From Algorimicrobium sediminis (GTDB lineage Bacteria; Bacteroidota; Bacteroidia; Flavobacteriales; Flavobacteriaceae): a stretch of DNA of 64,000 bases. Made by a program: the position numbers and the translations under genes. Below the pieces are notes generated by a model. That model was not told where the DNA came from. It ran no database searches and saw only the letters and a list, made by a program, of their open reading frames with translations. Below are positions 19,701 to 24,959 of this stretch, one piece after another (within the stretch, counting starts at the first letter, position 1; each line of letters begins with the position of its first letter). Location: assembly GCF_042684585.1 (NCBI RefSeq), contig NZ_JBHULS010000008.1, positions 1-64,000 on the forward strand, in the 5' to 3' direction.

Positions 19701-20508
19701 CCAAGGTAATTACACCAGAAAAAGAGCCCGAGGCTGCAGTATTTATCGTTCTAGTATAAACATTTGTAAGCGGTAAGGTACCATTAGCTGGTATTGTTAC
19801 CGAATTAGAAAAAGTACCCCCTGATGTTAAACTTACTTCAAAACCTGCAGGCGCTGTTACTAAAACATCGTCTATAAGCTCCGTACCTGTAACGCTTATA
19901 ATTTGTTCATCTGAAGACGTACCAAAGCAAGACGTAAAATTGGATAGTGCCGAAGCATCTACAGTTAAGGCAGGATTTAAATCAGGTGGTGATATCACTT
20001 CTTGTACACCATCAAAGCACATGGTCATCAATACTCCACCTACACCTCCGTTATGAGAGAACGTTATACTTGTGTATGGTGAGCTTGACGACACCTTAAT
20101 GCTACCGCCAGCAATACCAGAAAATGTAACTACATTACCTGTAATTATTGTGTTTTGCGGGCAATTGCCGCCAAAGGATGTTAATGTAGGTGTGCCAGAG
20201 TTTACAGTAACGGTAATAATTTCTCCAGGATTAGCACCAGCAAAATTGTAAATCATATCATTGACTGGGGCAGAGAACGTGTTTGTATACGTTGATGCGG
20301 ATTGCCCAATATAAACGCTGTTAGGTTTTAAGTTTACACCGCAATATGAGTAAGCATAGGCGTAGTTGGTAAAGCCTCCAGTACCTGTTCCAGTAACCGT
20401 AACCCCATCGATGGTAAACGGAAAATCGGCATAACCTTTTTCTAGTGTACACTGAGCAAACGCGTAAAAGCTAGATATTAAACAAAATAGTAAAATAATT
20501 TTTTTCAT
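10711..20508 (-). CDS. Giant modular surface protein: LamG, HYR/Ig repeats, TSP3 and T9SS type-B C-terminal domain
   Basis: This 3265-residue protein has a signal peptide at 1-18 and no transmembrane anchor. In order it has N-terminal sandwich regions (to about 600), a LamG/concanavalin-like domain (about 605-790, NSLYFDGVNDYVSL...), and a bacterial Ig-like domain (about 840-905). Seven 80-residue Ig-like modules of the QDITVQLDANG type follow (about 1005-1556). Then come 14 HYR-type modules in a repeated three-part cassette (about 1557-2843), three more 80-residue modules, Ca-binding thrombospondin type-3 repeats (DDDNDGVPD, NCPF; about 3090-3176), and a CHU_C gliding-type C-terminal domain (ITPNGDGIND...). 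The last is the type-B sorting signal of the type IX system, so the protein should be secreted and act on the cell surface, probably in adhesion or gliding. The 3' neighbour is its PorP/SprF partner. Confidence 0.92.
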   Translation of the reverse strand: MKKIILLFCLISSFYAFAQCTLEKGYADFPFTIDGVTVTGTGTGGFTNYAYAYSYCGVNLKPNSVYIGQSASTYTNTFSAPVNDMIYNFAGANPGEIITVTVNSGTPTLTSFGGNCPQNTIITGNVVTFSGIAGGSIKVSSSSPYTSITFSHNGGVGGVLMTMCFDGVQEVISPPDLNPALTVDASALSNFTSCFGTSSDEQIISVTGTELIDDVLVTAPAGFEVSLTSGGTFSNSVTIPANGTLPLTNVYTRTINTAASGSFSGVITLASTDVTTQNVAVAATVNLVPQPLVVSNSLCEANSLEWVVFNTITSTTGTGILFGDVTATVTHSNGGMQTSAMFNHAAFPTAYNVPTNNVVRNDFAGTFTIAFSEPVTNPQVAFSSIGNPTYPVGIVTSVPYQVIWNGLGMTYSNSTSMTGAEGFTIVSFPGTHSSLTFDYLNDEVYVNMAFGAQNPACNNITLCEGESITLTASGGTTYAWSPATGLNTTSGNQVIATPTETTTYSVVDTSDPCAQPAEVVITVKPAPEAPVVLDTGRKLICNGDTLADLQATVQNDETLQWFDAATGGNVLSDTEVLVSGTTYYAESLASNGCSSVTRTPVYVSTNNSLYFDGVNDYVSLSGLSIQDGATAFTIEAWIKPDASNFDDTNYHAIFGNQAGSTSNTRNPSIYFKESKIYLDTYEDNTLNRFEYYPDTNQPIVFTENNWSHIALVKQGNQYIVYVNGAVWVTTPAPNNVNITGPYQFGFIDNYFAGQLDEVRFWDDARTQLEIQNNMNTSLTGQENGLLGYYTFDQGVANGVNTSVIQLLDATTNNNTGTFNNMSLTGNSSNFVEGYFPQITGGHELPVGGSLTLSHVYPNGTWSISDSNIASISASGEVTGLTVGTTTAIFTSCGNSASKLISVINPAPSITAVSNQESCPNSDIRVTVTVADFATPVDNLTLSGSSSNTAIVANANIVASSTGADRTITITPVTDAQGSATITLTVTNDFGVSETTTFDVSFTDSELPTVMTQDITVQLDANGEVTITPDLVNNGSTDNCGFDDMSLDITNFTCEDIGANQVILSITDFSGNVSTDTAIVTVEDALAPTVMTQDITVQLDANGEVTITPDLVNNGSTDNCGFDDMSLDITNFTCEDIGANQVILSITDFSGNVSTDTAIVTVEDALAPTVATQNITVQLDANGEAMIAASDIDNGSSDNCGIASMTLSSTNFDCSHLGANTVVLTVTDGSGNVSTMAAEVTVEDTTGATVVTQDITLQLDANGEAMIAASDIDNGSSDNCGIASMTLSSTNFDCSHLGANTVTLTVTDTSGNVSTGTATVTVEDAVLPTVFTQPLTIELDASGTASITADQVNNGSFDNCAVASVVVSQTTFDCSNLGTNTVTLTVTDVNGNENTDIAIITVQDSIDPVSAAQNITLALGANGQLVITPDQVDNGSSDNCDFSLLVSPNRFGTANVGDNAVILVATDASGNQDYSTAIVTIVDTTPPVAMTQDITLVLDSNGDVSMTPNQINNGSTDNTEIASVIASITDFDCTNLGVNMVTLTVTDIYGNPSTATANVTIIDTTAPTITVPADVVTTADANCEATTVALGTATTADNCGVATTTNNAPATFPLGDTVVTWTVTDASGNVTTATQLVTVIDASSPIVTAPADVTVSTNNSCDALNVTLGVPTVSDNCGIASVTNDAPATFPLGITVVTWTIADEAGNTTTVTQNVTVNDTVNPTIVAPANITVAANAACGAEIATLGNAITNDNCAVASVTNNAPSIFPLGETTVIWTVTDNAGNTATDMQFVTVLDETPPILTCIDDILVTSEDELCGAVVTFDPPTATDNCSGAGQTNTEIFYIPLSQISYNEDDAPYVNTGGPLCNDTLDFFACHYTGESIPVINFAWTSTNLETPSSVVVEFYQSYLLPNEYDLPLQEGDWFETGSMPSQGSRLPDFSNFPISFNGNADNLYEGPYNVCQNTIVTVPLNPNSYVSNGENAFSIAIEDHCLVLDQNPNTEWAAGSYARVIVTYSEIETEIEVLQTDTTGLTSGDVFPVGTTTLEYTATDPSGNQTICSFDVTVTDTTNPIVTAPADVTVSTNNSCDALNVTLGAPTTSDNCGIASVTNDAPATFPLGITVVNWTIADEAGNTTTVTQNVTVNDTVNPTIVAPANITVAANAACGAEIATLGNAITNDNCAVASVTNNAPSIFPLGETTVIWTVTDNAGNTATAAQLVQVNDTTAPTITVPADIVTTADANCEATTVALGTATTADNCGVATTTNNAPATFPLGDTVVTWTVTDNSGNMTTATQLVSVNDTVNPIVTAPADVTVSTNNSCDALNVTLGAPTASDNCGIASVTNDAPATFPLGITVVTWTIADEAGNTTTVTQNVTVNDTVNPTIVAPANITVAANAACGAEIATLGNAITNDNCGIASVTNNAPSIFPLGETTVIWTVTDNAGNTATAAQLVQVNDTTAPTITVPADIVTTADANCEATTVALGTATTVDNCNVIGLVNDAPATFPLGDTVVTWTVTDASGNVTTATQLVTVIDASSPIVTAPADVTVSTNNSCDALNVTLGAPTVSDNCGIASVTNDAPATFPLGITVVTWTIADEAGNTTTVTQNVTVNDTVNPTIVAPANITVAANAACGAEIATLGNAITNDNCGIASVTNNAPSIFPLGETTVIWTVTDNAGNTATAAQLVQVNDTTAPTITVPADIVTTADANCEATTVALGTATTADNCNVIGLVNDAPATFPLGDTVVTWTVTDASGNVTTATQLVTVIDASSPIVTAPADVTVSTNYSCDALNVTLGAPTVSDNCGIASVTNDAPATFPLGITVVTWTIADEAGNTTTVTQNVTVTDLTAPQVITRDLTVMLDANGMASITPEMINNGSEDTCSISSLSLDISSFDCSDLGPNEVTLTVTDASGNSAENTAIVTVVDAISPTVAAENLTIFLNDQGFASITTADIDSGSFDNCVFTLSLSQTEFNCSHLGVNTILLTATDTSGNSSTAAAEVTVLDLTSPVINSQDITIELDAAGQASITVADIDTGSFDTCSNITTELDQYSFGCSDEGVNQVLYTVTDASGNTATVIVNVTVENNFIDSNADGVKDNCGADDDNDGVPDTEDNCPFANNPNQSDNDMDGIGDACDDDDDNDGVPDEDDNCPFTYNPGQEDRNNNGQGDVCDLNVINISEAITPNGDGINDYWMVFNIENYPNNKVSVYNRWGALVFHARSYRNTWDGYYKNNSKPLPGGSYFYQIDLNGNGVVDYEGWIYLTR
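11960..15840 (-). repeat. 702-bp three-module HYR cassettes inside the giant gene
   Basis: The same landmark (TAATGTGACG on the plus strand) recurs at 12121, 12823, 13525 and 14227, an exact 702-bp period (234 codons, three modules of about 78 residues), and again at 15508. Reading the protein N to C, the modules run C-A-B, a unique insert module, then A-B-C-A-B-C-A-B-C-A. The copies differ by scattered single bases, mostly synonymous. The insert module at about 14290-15130 carries some 150 extra residues found nowhere else in the protein. Confidence 0.9.
16541..17500 (-). repeat. 240-bp tandem module duplications inside the giant gene
   Basis: Two pairs of 80-codon modules are near-identical at the DNA level with a 240-bp period. 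The block 17041-17160 matches 17281-17400 base for base over the part I compared. The block 16621-16740 matches 16861-16980 with very few changes. The pairs are recent tandem duplications of single Ig-like modules, distinct from the 702-bp cassette. Confidence 0.85.
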
Positions 20509-21605
20509 TAGGATTGTTTTAAAATGTATGTAATGAATTAGATATGCCTTTAATACCTGTGTCGCGGGTTCTATTTTTGTTTAAAACCCGGTTTACACGC
20601 CCTCATGTTAAAATAATTTGTATTGGAATTGCTTTGGAAGATGCGTGTAATCTGACAGTTACATAGTATTCATGACTTTAGGGACTCTCCAAGATTGTGC
20701 AGCCATAATTAAGTAGGCTGCCATTGCTTGCCAAATGGAGAAACTTAAGGTTTGGCGCTTGGTTAGGGTAAAGGCGTTCCTTTGTTTGCATAGGCTACTT
20801 CTAACATAGCTAAATTTCCTGCTGCATTAGTAGTTATGCCTTCTTGTCCAAACATTAAAGGTTGCAGTATAAAGCTGGTAGTAAAGTACGCCGCTTTGAA
20901 GCTCCGTTCTTTTTGTAGTCGCATAAATAGGTTAAGTTTTTGGTTTTTGGGTATTCTATAGTTTAGTAAATTGTGTTTGCATTAAGCTTGCTATTACTGT
21001 TATTATTTGTTTGTAATTAAAGTTGCTTTTATTTTGAACCCTAAAATGAGGCTGACTCATTCTGTTCGTTTTAAACAATTTTTAATAGGGTTTTTCGGCA
21101 TTTACCATTACTTTTGAAATGGTAGTAAAGAAACCCATAAATTTATGCAGCGAAATTATAGCATAAATCGAAACAAATGGCTTTTGTGAGTTCTACAAAA
21201 GTTCTACAAACTAAAAAAAAGTGTATTTATAACACCTCAATACCATCTATACACCACTCAAAACCAAATCATTAAAATATATACTTAATTATATACAGCT
21301 AGAAACAGCACTGCAAAGCATACCACAGGCCATACTGCTCGTATTTTTAATTTAGAATTTTATACTGCGCTATACAACCCTTTAATTGCATTCAATTTTC
21401 TTTTTAGCGATTCTGTTTTTGTGCTTTTAACGGCAAAAAAACGACCCCTTTTTTAAAATTTTTAAAATTAACAAAGGACTAAATACCCGTTTCTTTTTGG
21501 GAGAAGTTTGCTACAATTGAATTGTCAGTAAATCCAATATATGGGTAAGGCTGTTTATTTGAGCGAACAAAAGCCCAGGCGCTGCACTTGCCAATAGCAT
21601 AAACG
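20509..21605. other. 1.1-kb gap upstream of the giant surface gene
   Basis: There is no gene of ordinary size here. A 53-codon frame at 20763-20924 (minus) is listed separately. At 21088-21136 a two-part inverted repeat, outer GGGTTT/AAACCC and inner TACCATT/AATGGTA around ACTTTTGA, could form a hairpin or operator. Its centre reads TACTTTTG, an exact TAnnTTTG box on the plus strand with no gene to drive. I did not find an exact -7 box on the minus strand for the surface gene. The rest is AT-rich without visible structure. Confidence 0.4.
20763..20924 (-). CDS. Possible small protein, 53 residues
   Basis: An ATG at 20922-20924 opens 53 codons to TAA. The product starts with a basic stretch (MRLQKERSFKAAYF), then a hydrophobic segment ending LMFGQEG and a small-residue region (TTNAAGNLAMLEVAYANKG). 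That is the shape of a short secreted peptide with a signal sequence cut near Gly-Gln. I recognise no family. It could also be the remnant of a larger gene, as the next frame stays open for about 30 codons after the stop. It lies between the TPR-LuxR gene and the giant surface gene on the same strand. Confidence 0.25.
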   Translation of the reverse strand: MRLQKERSFKAAYFTTSFILQPLMFGQEGITTNAAGNLAMLEVAYANKGTPLP

Positions 21606-23534
21606 CTAGGGTGCTGCATTTTTTTCTTCAATTGTATTTAGGTAATGTAAGAAATCTCGTGACTCGGGAAGTGCCATTTTTTTTACAATTCTGTATTTTT
21701 TCATAAAAACACTTTTTTGCGTAATATTTAAAATTTCGGCAATTTCTTGGTTGGTAAAGTTTAGTTTAATTAAAATACAGAAATCAATTTCAGACGCCGT
21801 TAAATTAGGATGTTCTTTTAATAGATTCTGAATGAAATAATTATCAAATTTTTTAAACTTTTCAATAATCAGTTTCCAAGTTCTTTTTGGAATATGTATT
21901 TCTTTTAGAATCGTTTTTGCTTTGGTTATATTTTTAGCGTCAATTGCCTTGTTTAAATCCTTTATTCCTTTAACCAACAACGCCTCTTTGCCAGCAGCCT
22001 CTAATGCTTCTGTTTTATATTGATTTAGGATGGTGTTTTTAAGCGCCATATTTCTTGCCTGTAGCAAATTTTCGTCTTTCAGGAATTGCACCTTTAACTT
22101 TGTTTGTTTTCGTTTGTAATTTATCATAAAACCCAGAGCTACTAATAAAACAATTAATAATAGCGATAGCGCAATGAGTACCCAAATTTGTTTTCTATTA
22201 AGCGCATTCTGACTCTCTAACAACTCTTTTTCAATTCTAATGAGCTTATTATCCGCCTCTAGTAAATTTGTTTTATGTTTTACCTGTAATTGCCGGGCTC
22301 TTATATCAGACTGCCTATTACTTAAAGAGTCTTTTAGGGACATTAAATTTTCGGCAACATTTAAAGCGGCCTTTAAAGCACCTACATTAGTATGGTAAGC
22401 CAATAATAAATTTTGAAATTCTATAGATTCTGTAAGCTCCAAATCTTGACTACTTATATAATCTTGCTGCGCTTTAAAAAGGTTATTAAATTCCTGTACA
22501 CTCTTGTTATCATTTAAAAAATTCAGATAATCCAATGTAATTTCTAATCGGAACTGGTCATTCTCACCCGATACCATTTGCATAGCCTGCTCATATATTT
22601 CTGTACTGGCTGTTAAGTTCCCTGAATTCAAATATAGTAAGCGTGCTTTTTGGGTTAATGATAATGCAAGAAGCGGCCTGTTGTCAATTTTAGTAAATAT
22701 AGAAACCGCTTCATCATTCAATTTACTGGCCTTATTAAATTGGCCATCGTTATACAGAGCGTCTGCATAATTATAATTTATAACTGCTGCCGTGTATACA
22801 TTATTCTGTTCGTTAAAATAAGGTAAAATAGATTCGTATTCTTGTATGGCGAACTTATAATCTTTCAACACCAAATAGGTATTTCCCAATTTTTGACGTT
22901 CAATATTTAAATCGTAAGGCTTATTATGGGTTGCTTTTATGACTGCAATTGCTTTTAAAGAGAATTCTACAGATAAATCTAACAAGCCTTTATTTTTGTA
23001 AATAGAAGCCGAAGCAGAATAAATGCGAATTAAACCCGTAGAATCTTTTAATTTGAGCACTTTTTTTTCTGCGATATCTAATAACTCGAGTGCTTTTTTA
23101 TTCTCATTAATATTTTTATAAATATTAGATTGATTAACCAAAGCCACCACTTTCTGCTTATCTGTAGTGGCAAAATTATAACTCAAGTCAAAATTTGTAA
23201 GTGCCTCTAAAGGGTTGCCAGAAATTGCTTCGGCAATACCATAAAGATCGTGATAAATATGAAAAACAAGCGAATCTGCTTCAGGTATGCTTTGCTTTAA
23301 GTTGTTAAGCTTTGTTTTAACCTCATCAGGCGATTGAAAGAGAATCCTTCTGTAACTTGAAATAGAATCTAACAGGGTTTCCTGATTTTGTGCTTGAGCG
23401 CCAGGCACAGAAAAACACAAAGTCAGACAAATTAACCCTATATTTTTAAATAAATTTAATTTTGTTCCTGTTGCTAAAGCATTAAAAACCTTCAAGAACA
23501 GCATGTATGCGTTAACATGTTTACTTTGTTTCAT
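21606..23534 (-). CDS. TPR protein with transmembrane segment and LuxR-like HTH
   Basis: This is a 642-residue one-component regulator of a type common in Bacteroidota. A long N-terminal region ends in a signal-like hydrophobic stretch (about 31-48, cut near AQAQ). Helical TPR-like repeats fill about 50-430, and a single transmembrane helix lies at about 448-472 (IWVLIALSLLLIVLLVALGF). A cytoplasmic coiled stretch comes next, then a LuxR/FixJ-like helix-turn-helix at about 578-623 (LTASEIDFCILIKLNFTNQEIAEIL is the typical start). The TPR part would sense a periplasmic protein or stress and the HTH would bind DNA. It is 1.1 kb upstream of the giant surface gene on the same strand, so control of that gene is a plausible inference. 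Start at 23534 fits a -7 box at 23578. Confidence 0.85.
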   Translation of the reverse strand: MKQSKHVNAYMLFLKVFNALATGTKLNLFKNIGLICLTLCFSVPGAQAQNQETLLDSISSYRRILFQSPDEVKTKLNNLKQSIPEADSLVFHIYHDLYGIAEAISGNPLEALTNFDLSYNFATTDKQKVVALVNQSNIYKNINENKKALELLDIAEKKVLKLKDSTGLIRIYSASASIYKNKGLLDLSVEFSLKAIAVIKATHNKPYDLNIERQKLGNTYLVLKDYKFAIQEYESILPYFNEQNNVYTAAVINYNYADALYNDGQFNKASKLNDEAVSIFTKIDNRPLLALSLTQKARLLYLNSGNLTASTEIYEQAMQMVSGENDQFRLEITLDYLNFLNDNKSVQEFNNLFKAQQDYISSQDLELTESIEFQNLLLAYHTNVGALKAALNVAENLMSLKDSLSNRQSDIRARQLQVKHKTNLLEADNKLIRIEKELLESQNALNRKQIWVLIALSLLLIVLLVALGFMINYKRKQTKLKVQFLKDENLLQARNMALKNTILNQYKTEALEAAGKEALLVKGIKDLNKAIDAKNITKAKTILKEIHIPKRTWKLIIEKFKKFDNYFIQNLLKEHPNLTASEIDFCILIKLNFTNQEIAEILNITQKSVFMKKYRIVKKMALPESRDFLHYLNTIEEKNAAP

Positions 23535-23577
23535 ATAAGTAGGACTGTGCCCTAAGTGGACCGCTATTTGGAATGAC

Positions 23578-23585
23578 CAAAGTTA
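23578..23585 (-). promoter_or_regulatory. Candidate -7 box of the TPR-LuxR gene
   Basis: The minus strand reads TAACTTTG, an exact TAnnTTTG match. Transcription would begin near 23571, with a leader of about 37 bases to the ATG at 23534. No TTG is seen at the -33 position. Confidence 0.45.
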
Positions 23586-23687
23586 AAAAAGATAAATTTA
23601 TTTTTATTTATAAAATTTAAGTAAAATGAATTTAATTGATTTTTGGTTGCGTTTTTATTTAAAATAAAGCTCTTTTATTAACTTTTT

Positions 23688-23712
23688 ACCAGAAAAAAAG
23701 TCTATTTCTGGT
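23688..23712 (+). terminator. Weak orphan hairpin with T-rich tail
   Basis: The 8-bp stem ACCAGAAA/TTTCTGGT with a 9-base loop is followed on the plus strand by TTTTTATTTTATTT. No plus-strand gene precedes it; it sits upstream of the minus-strand TPR-LuxR gene. It may end an antisense or small transcript, or be chance in AT-rich DNA. The remainder of 23535-23895 holds nothing I recognise. Confidence 0.3.
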
Positions 23713-23895
23713 TTTTATTTTATTTACCAAAACCCTAAAAAAACTTCAGAAACCCCAAAAGTGCGTTGGAAAGCTAATTTGGCGTTTTTTAGTTCTTGGC
23801 ATTTTTTGAGCAATATTGAGCTATAATGCATACCATTGTTATTTACAAGGTATCAGAGAGCATACCTAAAATAACTGACACACACCTCTACAGTA

Positions 23896-24237
23896 CCGCT
23901 TTGAAAAAGAAACGGACAGAAAGAACTTTTTTAGTGAATAATAACAAATAACAACACCTTTCACGAAGGGATTTGCTGCGCACATCCCCAAAACGCCGCT
24001 TTGAAAAAGAAACGGACAAAAAGAACTTTTTTAGTGAACAATAACAAATAACAACACCTTTCACGAAGAGATTTGCTGCGCACATCCCCAAAGCGCCGCT
24101 TTGAAAAAGAAACGGACAAAAAGAACTTTTTTAGTGAACAATAACAAATAACAACACCTTTCACGAAGAGATTTGCTGCGCACATCCCCAAAGCGCCGCT
24201 TTGAAAAAGAAACGGACAAAAAGAAAGTTTTGAGTGC
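23896..24237. repeat. Exact 100-bp tandem repeat, about 3.4 copies
   Basis: Units start at 23896, 23996, 24096 and 24196, an exact 100-bp spacing. Copies differ at only a few bases. Each join holds a dyad that is perfect in the last two copies, CAAAGCG-C-CGCTTTG at 24089-24103 and 24189-24203. Each unit also contains GAAACGGACAAAAAGAA, the sequence that forms one arm of the terminator hairpin at 24205-24266. A period of 100 is not a multiple of three, so the repeated peptides read from it are not real proteins. The array abuts the 3' side of tRNA-Arg. Confidence 0.9.
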
Positions 24238-24266
24238 CCTCAATTTTCTTTTTGTCCGTTTCTTTT
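24205..24266 (-). terminator. Long hairpin terminator after tRNA-Arg
   Basis: The arms at 24205-24226 and 24245-24266 are perfect complements over 22 bp, and pairing can go on through TGAG/CTCA to a TGCC loop with one mismatch. On the minus strand the hairpin begins 5 bp after the tRNA and ends in TTTCTTTTTC, so it should end the yqeY-tRNA transcript. Its distal arm is part of the 100-bp repeat unit. Confidence 0.75.
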
Positions 24267-24271
24267 ATTCG

Positions 24272-24345
24272 TGACCTCGAAGGGATTCGAACCCCCAACC
24301 CTCAGAGCCGAAATCTGATATTCTATCCAGTTGAACTACGAGGCC
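24272..24345 (-). tRNA. tRNA-Arg (UCG anticodon)
   Basis: This 74-base cloverleaf has acceptor stem GGCCTCG with CGAGGTC (one G-U pair) and discriminator A. The anticodon stem is TCAGA/TCTGA around loop TTTCGGC, giving anticodon TCG (reads CGA), and the T-arm is GGGGGTTCGAATCCC. CCA is not encoded. It lies 28 bp after yqeY on the same strand and may be co-transcribed with it. Confidence 0.95.
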
Positions 24346-24373
24346 TTTGTTTATTTTTCTTATCCGCCTTGGG

Positions 24374-24823
24374 TTAAGACAGTTTCGCTTTTACAATATT
24401 TGAAATAGTTTTACCATCGGCTTTTCCTGCCAATGCTTGACTAACTACACCCATAACCTTACCCATATCTTTCATTCCTTCTGCGCCCGTTTGGTTAATT
24501 GCAGCCACAACGGCGGCTTCAATTTCGGCCTCCGATAAAGCTTCTGGCAAAAACTGACTAATAACTTCGGCTTCCTCCAATTCAGGTTGCGCCAAATCTT
24601 CGCGACCTTGCTCCATAAAAATGGCAGCACTGTCTTTACGTTGTTTTACAAGTTTTTGCAGCATTTTTAATTCGTCGGCTTCTGTTAATTCGGTTTGCGA
24701 ACCGGTTTCAGTTTGCGCTAGTAGTATAGCCGATTTCACAGCACGTAAAGCTGTTAAAGCTCTTTGATCTTTGGCTTTCATAGCCGTTTTCATAGCGGCC
24801 ATTATGTCTTGCTGTAAACTCAT
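24374..24823 (-). CDS. yqeY: YqeY-like / GatB-tail domain protein
   Basis: This is a 149-residue protein of the YqeY family, all-helical and related to the C-terminal tail of GatB, which contacts tRNA in the Asp/Glu-tRNA amidotransferase. Its exact role as a free protein is not settled. The sequence has the family pattern: an ALRAVKSAI helix near 25-35, KLVKQRKDSAAIF at about 52-65, FLPEALSEAEIE at about 91-102, and GMKDMGKVMGVV at 115-127, typical of the last third. The length is normal. A -7 box TATCTTTG lies 26 bp upstream. It follows ftsZ after a strong terminator, and tRNA-Arg follows it, consistent with a tRNA-linked function, though that is context only. Confidence 0.9.
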   Translation of the reverse strand: MSLQQDIMAAMKTAMKAKDQRALTALRAVKSAILLAQTETGSQTELTEADELKMLQKLVKQRKDSAAIFMEQGREDLAQPELEEAEVISQFLPEALSEAEIEAAVVAAINQTGAEGMKDMGKVMGVVSQALAGKADGKTISNIVKAKLS

Positions 24824-24848
24824 GTTTTATTAATGCTTTTTTGTGGCG

Positions 24849-24856
24849 CAAAGATA
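24849..24856 (-). promoter_or_regulatory. Candidate -7 box of yqeY
   Basis: The minus strand reads TATCTTTG, an exact TAnnTTTG match. The start point would be near 24842, giving a leader of about 19 bases to the ATG. Together with the terminator just upstream it makes yqeY a separate unit from the dcw cluster. Confidence 0.5.
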
Positions 24857-24888
24857 GTAAACAAAACCTTTTTTTAAGTGTCTATTAT

Positions 24889-24938
24889 AAAAAAAGACAT
24901 TCAATGTAATGCGTTTAGGCATTTGAATGTCTTTTTTT
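24889..24938 (-). terminator. Terminator at the end of the dcw cluster
   Basis: A perfect 16-bp stem, AAAAAAAGACATTCAA with TTGAATGTCTTTTTTT, has an 18-base loop. It lies 21 bp after the ftsZ stop codon, and the minus-strand transcript ends in seven U. It marks the end of the long division and wall operon. Confidence 0.9.
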
Positions 24939-24959
24939 CTGGTAATTAATTAGTACACA

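Noticed and set aside
23888..24243. Three overlapping minus-strand frames of 60-76 residues with repeated Cys/Phe-rich peptides
   Set aside because: They are readings of the 100-bp tandem repeat. The period is not a multiple of three, so the same peptide appears in different frames by chance of repetition.
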